Assembly (NCBI GenBank): GCA_035315125.1
Contig: DATFYI010000316.1
Coordinates: 1-11,414 of the forward strand
Reading direction: 5' to 3'
Origin: DATFYI01 sp035315125
GTDB taxonomy: Bacteria > Chloroflexota > Anaerolineae > Anaerolineales > Anaerolineaceae
DNA: 11,414 bases
In this document: positions 6,529-11,414 of the stretch, one piece after another
Layout: the number at the start of each line of letters is the position of its first letter
How positions within the stretch are numbered: the first letter of the stretch is position 1
Program-made: the position numbers and the translations under genes
The notes under the pieces: model-generated
Database searches by the model: none
What the model was told of the DNA's origin: nothing
The model's input: the letters and a program-made list of their open reading frames with translations, nothing else

Positions 6529-7208
6529 ACAACTTAAAAGTGTGGCACTGGGCGGGTGTGTTCGGATTGGCCACAGTGGTCTTCTGGCTTAGCCAGTTCC
6601 CGCTTTACATGGCCGGGTCACCTCCCTCCGTCTATGATGGCGCGGCATACAGCCGCTACCTGTTCTCGATCCAAAACATTTCATTTACGCGCATATTGCT
6701 CGATCTGGGAGGCTACGTCACCTCGATGGTTTTCGCAGCCATGTTTGCCCAGTTGATCCGCCAGGCGCGACCGGAGTACGAATGGGTTGCGACGCTCATT
6801 TTTGGTGCGATGGCCGTTTGGATCGGCGTGACTCTGGTTGCCAACGGGCTCGAAGGTGGCGCAGTCCTGGATACCCTCAGTGGAAAGGCGGATCCATCCG
6901 CTGTCAGGGGTTTAACAGAGGGAACACTTCTGATTTACAATGGATCCATTGCTTTTGCACTGACCGGGCTGTTCTTGGGGGCAGTTGGCTATGCCACACT
7001 CGCCACCCGGCTGCTGCCAGGCTGGACGGGTTGGATAGCGATTGTGGGCGCGCTGCTGTGCGCCCTATCTGTTCCGGCGATGTATGGCGGACCGGTCAAT
7101 TACGCCGGGTTTTACAACGCTGGAGGATGGGGACCCGTCATCACCGCTAATTTTCCGCCAGTGATCTGGTTCCTGAGCGCCAGCCTCCTGATGCTCCGCA
7201 AGCATTGA
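6525..7208 (+). CDS. six-helix integral membrane protein, unknown function
   Basis: This 227-residue protein begins inside the stop codon of the methyltransferase (ATGA overlap, 6525-6528), with GGGAG about 7 nt upstream, so translation is probably coupled. Hydrophobic helices lie at about residues 8-30, 57-82, 87-108, 136-158, 163-185 and 205-223. The loop between helices 1 and 2 holds SVYDGAAYSRYLFSIQN, and the one between helices 5 and 6 is rich in Gly and Asn with aromatics (YGGPVNYAGFYNAGGWGP). No transporter, enzyme or sensor signature is recognised. Coupling places it in the same operon as the Trm9-like methyltransferase, but a functional link is not evident. The next gene is convergent, 44 bp away. 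Confidence 0.72.
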   Translation: MNNLKVWHWAGVFGLATVVFWLSQFPLYMAGSPPSVYDGAAYSRYLFSIQNISFTRILLDLGGYVTSMVFAAMFAQLIRQARPEYEWVATLIFGAMAVWIGVTLVANGLEGGAVLDTLSGKADPSAVRGLTEGTLLIYNGSIAFALTGLFLGAVGYATLATRLLPGWTGWIAIVGALLCALSVPAMYGGPVNYAGFYNAGGWGPVITANFPPVIWFLSASLLMLRKH

Positions 7209-7252
7209 TCAACGGGTCTTGATGATGTCGCGCTTAGCAATGTCTTTTTTAT

Positions 7253-8860
7253 TTATTTCAACACCTTTACAGTGGTTCTTTCGATCTCCAGACCTTTTTT
7301 ATAGCGTGCCATGAATGCTGAAAAACTATCCACATCCGCCTGGTCGGGAACAATCGTCAAACTATTTTCTCCTGAAAAAACCTGATTGGAGAGATAGGTC
7401 TCGAGAGCTTCATGCTCTTTTTTATTAAGCATATACGAAGCCAGTAAAGCGATCCCCCATGCACCTCCCTCCCCTGCGGTCTTCATCACCGAAACAGGGG
7501 AATTCATGGCTGCCGCCATCATCTTTTGACCTACCTGTTCTGTTTTGAAGAAACCGCCGTGGCCGAGGACTTGCTCGAGCTTCACCTGCTCCTGTACAAA
7601 GAGGATGTCCATGCCAATCCTCAGCGTGCCCAGGGCAGAGAATAGATGGGTTCGCATGAAGTTCGCCAATGTGAAACGGCTCTCTGGTGTACGGATGAAC
7701 AATGGCAAGCCTTCTTCTAGATGGGTAATTGGCTCCCCCGAAAAATAATTGTATGCCAGCATGCCACCACAATCTGCGTCACCCTCGAGCGCCTTGGTAA
7801 ACAGTTTCTCGAATAGTTTTGATTGATCGATTTTAAAACCAATTGTGCCTGTAAATTCCTGAAATAGATCCACCCAGGCATTGAGATCGGAGGTGCAGGT
7901 GTTGGCATGCACCATGGCCACCGGTTTGCCTGTGGGCGTCGTCACCATATCAATTTCTGGATATACCCTGGATAAGGCTTTTTCCAAAACGACCATGGCA
8001 AAGACGGATGTGCCGGCTGAGACATTACAGGTTCGTTCTGCCACGCTGTTGGTTGCTACCATGCCTGTGCCTGCATCGCCCTCGGGTGGACAGAGGGGAA
8101 TACCGCCCTGTAAGCGTCCCGTCGGGTCAAGCAATCTCGCACCCTCTGCGCTAAGAACACCGGCCGCTTCACCTGCTAAAAGAATTTCTGGCAAAATGTC
8201 CTGAAGTTTCCAGGCAATGTGCTCCGCTTTGAGCTTTTGGTTGAATAGCTCGAGCATGCGTTCATCATAGCGATTGGTCTTGCTGTCGATGGGGAACACC
8301 CCGGATGCCTCACCAATGCCCACCACTTTTCTGCCGGTTAGTTTCCAATGGACATAGCCAGCCAACGTGGTTAAATAGCGGATGTCCTTGACGTGCGGTT
8401 CTTTGTTCAATATTGCCTGGTATAGATGAGCGATGCTCCAACGCTGGGGAATGTTGAAATTAAATAGTGCAGTGAGTTGCTCTGCTGCCTGCCCTGTTAT
8501 CGTATTTCTCCATGTACGAAATGGGACCAGCAGATTGCCATCTTTATCGAGCACCAAATAGCCGTGCATCATGGCGCTGAAGCCGATTGCGCCAATCGTT
8601 TGGAGAGAAATGTTGTAATTATCAAGAACTTCCTGGCAGAGCTGGCGATAACTTTCCTGCAAACCGTGCCAGACAGCATCGATACTGTAGGTCCAAATGC
8701 CGTTTTCGTATTGGTTTTCCCACTCATAGTTTCCTGATGCAATGGGCGCATGATCCTCCCCGATCAGTACTGCCTTGATGCGAGTAGAACCAAACTCTAT
8801 GCCAAGAACGGCCTTGCCACTTTCAATTTCTTTTTGTACTTCGAATCGACTCATGTTCAT
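7253..8860 (-). CDS. FGGY-family carbohydrate kinase
   Basis: This 535-residue, actin-fold sugar kinase has the N-terminal phosphate loop VLGIEFGSTRIKAVLI (18-33), substrate-side GFSAMMHGY (93-101), PFRTWRNTITG (113-123), and the FGGY catalytic segment PPEGDAGTGMVATNSV with the expected base Asp262. NVSAGTSVFAM (279-289) follows, and GHGGFFK with AGEGGAWGIALLA form the C-terminal nucleotide region. Such kinases phosphorylate pentuloses, hexuloses or polyols in the cytoplasm. This branch is often annotated only as 'ATPase' or xylulokinase-like, so the substrate is left open. I choose ATG 8860 rather than the ATG at 8899 because GGGAGG (8867-8872) lies 6 nt before it and homology starts nearby. 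A promoter and possible operator lie about 440 nt upstream. No isomerase, aldolase or sugar transporter is in view. Confidence 0.92.
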   Translation of the reverse strand: MNMSRFEVQKEIESGKAVLGIEFGSTRIKAVLIGEDHAPIASGNYEWENQYENGIWTYSIDAVWHGLQESYRQLCQEVLDNYNISLQTIGAIGFSAMMHGYLVLDKDGNLLVPFRTWRNTITGQAAEQLTALFNFNIPQRWSIAHLYQAILNKEPHVKDIRYLTTLAGYVHWKLTGRKVVGIGEASGVFPIDSKTNRYDERMLELFNQKLKAEHIAWKLQDILPEILLAGEAAGVLSAEGARLLDPTGRLQGGIPLCPPEGDAGTGMVATNSVAERTCNVSAGTSVFAMVVLEKALSRVYPEIDMVTTPTGKPVAMVHANTCTSDLNAWVDLFQEFTGTIGFKIDQSKLFEKLFTKALEGDADCGGMLAYNYFSGEPITHLEEGLPLFIRTPESRFTLANFMRTHLFSALGTLRIGMDILFVQEQVKLEQVLGHGGFFKTEQVGQKMMAAAMNSPVSVMKTAGEGGAWGIALLASYMLNKKEHEALETYLSNQVFSGENSLTIVPDQADVDSFSAFMARYKKGLEIERTTVKVLK

Positions 8861-9276
8861 TTTTGGCCTCCCAACAATTCCTGATCTTCCAAACGCCACT
8901 TATCTTTTCGACAGAGGATGGTTTTTTGGCTCGCCATCCAGTCCCTTTCACAGGCTTTTCACTATCCGGCCAGGGGCAGCGGTTTTTCCAGTTCTCCTTT
9001 AGCTTAAGAAAATAAGATCATGGATATTTCCTGGCTTATCCAGTCGAACTTTAACGACGGATGAGTTCGGGAGAAAATAAAATATTCTTAATTTTTGTAA
9101 GATTAGAAATATCAGCGGGGCCGGGACATTGTTGAGGATATCGCTATCCCCGCGCCGGTTTTCGCCGACTTCTGGAACTGCCCACCGATCCAATCGACAG
9201 GACGGGCGAGTAAGTTCTGCAGCAGGGGTTTGATATTGTCTGCGTCGAAATGGAGCAATTATTTGGATTTTTAATT
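8861..9276 (-). other. long untranslated leader or eroded gene ahead of the sugar kinase
   Basis: About 415 bp separate the putative operator from the kinase start. No complete gene with a start, RBS and familiar motif is visible. On the minus strand a 48-codon frame from a TTG at about 9257-9259 reads LHFDADNIKPLLQNLLARPV..., looks protein-like, but soon meets a stop. A second frame ends near 9000 with VVKVRLDKPGNIHDL. These may be fragments of one frameshifted gene, or chance. An AT-rich block (9061-9105) and alternative stems GCGGGG/CCCCGC (9115-9120/9148-9153) and GGATA/TATCC (9136-9140/9145-9149) are present. Confidence 0.3.
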
Positions 9277-9297
9277 GTTATCGTTTCCGTTATCGTT
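9277..9297. promoter_or_regulatory. duplicated 9-mer, probable operator of the kinase promoter
   Basis: GTTATCGTT occurs at 9277-9285 and again at 9289-9297, a 12-bp period (minus strand: AACGATAACGGAAACGATAAC). The pair sits at the expected transcription start of the promoter at 9305-9333, a classic repressor position. The AACGATAAC half-site style resembles operators of LacI/GalR-family regulators of sugar genes, which would suit an FGGY kinase. No regulator gene is in the window. Confidence 0.5.
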
Positions 9298-9304
9298 CAC
9301 ATTA

Positions 9305-9333
9305 ATTCTAGTGATTTATATTCGGTTTGTCAA
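9305..9333 (-). promoter_or_regulatory. strong sigma70-type promoter directed toward the sugar kinase
   Basis: On the minus strand a perfect TTGACA (9328-9333) is followed after exactly 17 bp by TAGAAT (9305-9310, one mismatch to TATAAT). Transcription would start near 9298 and run toward the kinase at 8860. The remaining stretch 9334-9544, up to the stop of the binding-protein gene, shows no convincing gene. It contains a strong Shine-Dalgarno-like AGAGGAGG on the plus strand (9376-9383) that leads only to very short frames. Confidence 0.75.
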
Positions 9334-9544
9334 TATATCAAAATTGGGGGATTCTGCAATATGTCCAATATGAATAGAGGAGGCAATCATTGGAGAAAAT
9401 GAAGAGGTCGATGGGTTGAACGAGTCCTTTGTGGAAAATGGGGGCTGGCTCAGGCTCTTCAGCGCAACAACTTAGCGATGGGCGCGCAAAAAGTCGGGCA
9501 AATACTCGAGAGCAGGATAAGCTTCAGGAGTAGATGCCAGTTAT

Positions 9545-10414
9545 TTACTTGAGCAGCTGGGTGTAATCGACCCCGTTTAACTCTTGTATCGAGAACTTGG
9601 TGAGTGTCCCATCGTTGTGCATGGCGGTGATGATCGTGTTCAGCTCAGCAACAAACGAATCGGTCGGCAGGCTGGAAGATTTATCGGCCGCGGCTGCCAT
9701 GCGCTCGCGGAACACGGGGCTGCCCAGCTTTACAACCGGGGCACCCCCGGCGATGTCAGCGTCGACCATATAACTAGGGTCGACAAAGGCCATGAAGTTC
9801 GCGCCGAAGTCGGGCTCTTGGGCACAGTCATCGACGTTACTCACTGCGTCTACTTTCACATTGGCGGGCGGTTGGGCTAAGACATCCGCCGCGGGCAGGT
9901 CGAGCTTCCCGTTTAACCAATCCTCATAGACGGTTGGTGACTCAGCACACACGGCTTTCCCATTCAGATCAGCGAGCGTATTGATCCCGCTGCCCTTTTT
10001 GACCACAACATACGCATAATCATAATAATAGGGGACAGTGAAGGTCAGTACTTTTGCCCGCGTATTGGTGATCGTCATCGAAGCGATGCTGACGTCCCAT
10101 TTACCCCCCCAACTCCCAGCGGTGACCGTACTCCAGTCTGGGGTGACAAAGCAGGTCTCCACCCCTAAGCGCTTGCCGATCTCAGCAGCGACATCCCTGT
10201 CAAAGCCTCCTATTTGCGCGATGGTCAGCGCGTCCGATGGGCATTTCGTGTTTGCGGGGCGTTGGCCAGTGGTGGTGTACATCACCACTTCTACGAGCAT
10301 ATACCCCCGCGATCGAATTTCGGAAAGCAAATCCTTGGGTGCAGAACCTCCACAGGCGGCCAACAATATAGCAGCCATGACGATCAGGCTGATCAGAACG
10401 GTGATCTTTTTCAT
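9545..10414 (-). CDS. ABC transporter substrate-binding lipoprotein, amino-acid type (SBP family 3)
   Basis: This 289-residue protein has a lipoprotein signal peptide with lipobox LLAAC (Cys21). It then follows the family 3 periplasmic-binding pattern: GGFDRDVAAEIGKRLG (69-84), WDVSIASMTITNTRAKVLTF (106-125) with Arg119 at the position that usually holds the ligand carboxylate, the PYYYDYAYVVVKKGS hinge region, and LADLNGKAVCAESPT of the second lobe. Such proteins deliver polar amino acids or similar small ligands to an ABC permease at the membrane. Four further cysteines (58, 88, 156, 197) could form disulfides. AAGGAG lies 6 nt before ATG. A TATAAT box is at 10456-10461. No permease or ATPase gene adjoins it, so its transporter is encoded elsewhere or it works as a sensor input. 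Confidence 0.9.
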   Translation of the reverse strand: MKKITVLISLIVMAAILLAACGGSAPKDLLSEIRSRGYMLVEVVMYTTTGQRPANTKCPSDALTIAQIGGFDRDVAAEIGKRLGVETCFVTPDWSTVTAGSWGGKWDVSIASMTITNTRAKVLTFTVPYYYDYAYVVVKKGSGINTLADLNGKAVCAESPTVYEDWLNGKLDLPAADVLAQPPANVKVDAVSNVDDCAQEPDFGANFMAFVDPSYMVDADIAGGAPVVKLGSPVFRERMAAAADKSSSLPTDSFVAELNTIITAMHNDGTLTKFSIQELNGVDYTQLLK

Positions 10415-10455
10415 TGTCCTCTCCTTTTTGTGAACATCTATTTGAAGGCTCGGTG

Positions 10456-10461
10456 ATTATA
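10456..10461 (-). promoter_or_regulatory. -10 element of the binding-protein gene
   Basis: A perfect TATAAT on the minus strand lies 41 bp before the ATG at 10414, which implies a leader of roughly 35 nt. No good -35 hexamer is found at 16-18 bp, so expression may need an activator. Confidence 0.4.
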
Positions 10462-10553
10462 TGAACAGATGGCGTTATTGATGTGTGGCCTTCTTTCAAT
10501 AAATTGAGACGTGATGAAGCTTGGCTACAACTCGAATGGCTTTGCATTTAAAT

Positions 10554-10593
10554 AAAAAAGCGAAATCCATTGCAATGAGGATTTCGCTTTTTT
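10554..10593. terminator. strong bidirectional intrinsic terminator
   Basis: AAAAAAGCGAAATCC (10554-10568) pairs perfectly with GGATTTCGCTTTTTT (10579-10593) across a 10-nt loop. The A-tract and T-tract provide a U-run in both directions. On the minus strand it is the natural end of the candidate small RNA starting near 10651, and it also shields the binding-protein promoter from read-through. No protein gene ends near it on either strand. Confidence 0.9.
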
Positions 10594-10651
10594 ATCTTCA
10601 AGTCCTTGAATGCATTCAGATTAGGAAATACCAGAACCTGGTCCAACGTCC
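10554..10651 (-). ncRNA. candidate small RNA (~98 nt)
   Basis: A promoter-like sequence (10658-10689) would start a minus-strand transcript near 10651, and the strong terminator ends it at about 10554. The transcript can form ACCAG/CTGGT (10630-10634/10638-10642), a TTCAAG/CTTGAA stem (10597-10602/10605-10610) or, alternatively, the overlapping 12-bp palindrome TGAATGCATTCA (10607-10618), and the terminator stem. No coding frame with an RBS is seen. It does not match a known RNA family that I recognise. It could instead be the tail of a long 3' UTR from the gene ending at 11084. Confidence 0.4.
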
Positions 10652-10657
10652 CCGCAT

Positions 10658-10689
10658 ATTATAGTAGCACGGAAATTTCTAAAGTTCAA
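10658..10689 (-). promoter_or_regulatory. promoter-like sequence upstream of the candidate small RNA
   Basis: On the minus strand TTGAAC (10684-10689) is followed after 17 bp by TACTAT (10661-10666), which overlaps a perfect TATAAT at 10658-10663 (20-bp spacing). Either -10 register would place the start at about 10650. From here to 10958 no convincing gene is seen; 10719-10740 carries a 6-bp ACCACC/GGTGGT stem. Confidence 0.4.
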
Positions 10690-10958
10690 CGATTTCATAA
10701 AAATTCTTCTGACCACTCACCACCTATATCCCATGGTGGTACTCACGTTAAGGGTGGGATTTATTATCTATATTCAGGTAAGCGCTAATTGCCTTACATG
10801 TCTGATTCTCAAAATACCCAGTTTTAACGCAATAAATGTTAGGCGACTTCGGTTTCCTTGAATAGTTACAAATCGAGATTAAAGTTGAGTTGGCAAATTC
10901 TTTTTTTGAGTTGAATTTTTCCCCTTGACTTATTGCACTATCCCATTGGTGCGAAACG

Positions 10959-11073
10959 TCCTGGCGGCGGGCGTCAGGCAGGATGGAAGGTAGTGGAGCC
11001 AATCAGCTCCTTTCTCCCCCTGGGATGGCGCAGCCTGCCGAAGGCTGAAGGGGTGGGAATGAGGCCGCCAGGA
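10959..11073. repeat. nested inverted-repeat structure (three-way-junction-like)
   Basis: TCCTGGCGGC (10959-10968) pairs perfectly with GCCGCCAGGA (11064-11073). Inside are two separate hairpins: GGAGC/GCTCC (10995-10999/11006-11010) and CAGCCT/AGGCTG (11031-11036/11042-11047). A C-run at 11016-11020 faces a G-run at 11050-11053. It begins 10 bp beyond the stop of the right-edge gene. The GC-rich block contrasts with the AT-rich DNA at 10780-10930. A decayed intergenic repeat or a 3'-end RNA structure is likely; no known riboswitch is recognised. Confidence 0.5.
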
Positions 11074-11083
11074 TCAGCAGCTA

Positions 11084-11414
11084 CTACGTGCAATGTTGGC
11101 TGGCGGAACAGGTATTTTCGAGATCGGGGAAGTCACTGCCGCTGATCTCATCCACTTTGCCTTTGCCACCTTTAACCGGTTGCAAAGAAACGCGCCATAT
11201 CGTGTATTTGGTGGTTTTGGTGGTAGCAGTGGTTGTGACTTTGGTAGTGAATTTAAATGAATCCTCAAAGCGCCGGTGTGTGGCAGCGGTAAGAAATTCT
11301 TTGCCATTCCAATCCGAGCCGGTGCTGAAATAAAGATTATAGGTCTGGTCGCGAATACCTTTCATCGTATAGGTTTTTCCGGCGCGAATGTAGGCAGCCA
11401 TAATGGTTTTATTG
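11084..11414 (-). CDS. C-terminal part of a Thr/Lys-rich, probably secreted protein
   Basis: The frame is open from the right edge to TAG at 11084-11086, giving about 109 residues. It contains AGKTYTMKGIRDQTYNLYF, STGSDWNGKEF, a polar run of alternating Thr and Lys (TTKVTTTATTKTTKYT), then YTIWRVSLQPVKGGKGK and ISGSDFPDL. The alternating pattern and aromatic spacing suggest beta-sandwich structure of an extracellular or surface protein. An ATG at 11401 is in frame, but the frame continues upstream without a stop and no ribosome-binding site is visible before it, so the gene probably begins outside the window. No family is recognised. Confidence 0.55.
   Translation of the reverse strand, partial: NKTIMAAYIRAGKTYTMKGIRDQTYNLYFSTGSDWNGKEFLTAATHRRFEDSFKFTTKVTTTATTKTTKYTIWRVSLQPVKGGKGKVDEISGSDFPDLENTCSASQHCT

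Noticed and set aside
7209..7252. Terminator between the convergent membrane-protein and kinase genes
   Set aside because: A T-rich stretch is present, but the only stem (ATCAA/TTGAT, 5 bp) is weak and too far from it.
8861..8899. Upstream ATG start at 8899 for the sugar kinase
   Set aside because: It adds 13 residues without family similarity, and the strong GGGAGG at 8867-8872 is correctly spaced for ATG 8860.
8999..9193. 64-codon minus-strand frame as a complete gene
   Set aside because: No RBS and no recognisable family; at most a fragment, mentioned under the kinase leader.
9376..9475. Plus-strand frame after the strong AGAGGAGG
   Set aside because: Only ATT or TTG starts are possible and the products are 28 and 9 residues with no supporting features.
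10606..10788. 60-codon plus-strand frame
   Set aside because: No RBS and no family pattern; it overlaps the candidate small RNA region.
10748..11002. 84-codon minus-strand frame between the terminator and the right-edge gene
   Set aside because: No RBS, no family pattern, and it crosses the boundary between AT-rich DNA and the GC-rich inverted-repeat block.

Overview
The window reads as chromosomal DNA from a GC-moderate, free-living bacterium, most likely of the Chloroflexota (Anaerolineae-like). This is inferred from three things: a stand-alone bacterial Elp3, a lipoprotein with a long Pro/Thr linker ahead of a beta-propeller-like repeat domain, and GC-rich intergenic repeats. No rRNA, tRNA, CRISPR array, transposase or phage gene is visible. 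Most genes are ordinary metabolic or envelope genes.

Layout. 1-80 holds the last codons of a SnoaL-like/ester-cyclase protein. 81-479 is non-coding with two inverted repeats. 480-1499 is a two-gene membrane unit: a 58-residue single-pass protein, then a seven-helix protein of unknown function. Converging on it is a PhnB/YjdN-like VOC protein (1503-1910, minus) with a good sigma70-type promoter. 2166-3713 (minus) encodes a surface lipoprotein with about eight propeller-like repeats. 3888-5498 (minus) is Elp3, the radical-SAM/acetyltransferase that makes cm5U34 in tRNA. Divergent from it, across a spacer with a perfect 12-bp hairpin and a degenerate ~28-bp tandem repeat, lies a class I methyltransferase (5695-6528) with Trm9/ALKBH8-like sequence signatures. 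It is translationally coupled to a six-helix membrane protein (6525-7208).

7253-8860 (minus) is an FGGY-family sugar kinase. Its probable promoter lies ~440 nt upstream (9305-9333), next to a duplicated 9-mer that may be an operator. 9545-10414 (minus) is an amino-acid-type ABC substrate-binding lipoprotein with no transporter partners in view. Beyond it, 10554-10689 contains a promoter-like sequence, a compact structured segment and a very strong terminator hairpin, together resembling an undescribed small RNA. 10959-11073 is a nested inverted-repeat structure. The window ends inside a Thr/Lys-rich secreted-type protein (minus, from 11084).

The most interesting functional link is Elp3 beside a Trm9-like methyltransferase. 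In eukaryotes Elp3 makes cm5U34 and Trm9 methylates it to mcm5U34, so this locus may encode a compact bacterial mcm5U pathway. That is inference from motifs and adjacency.
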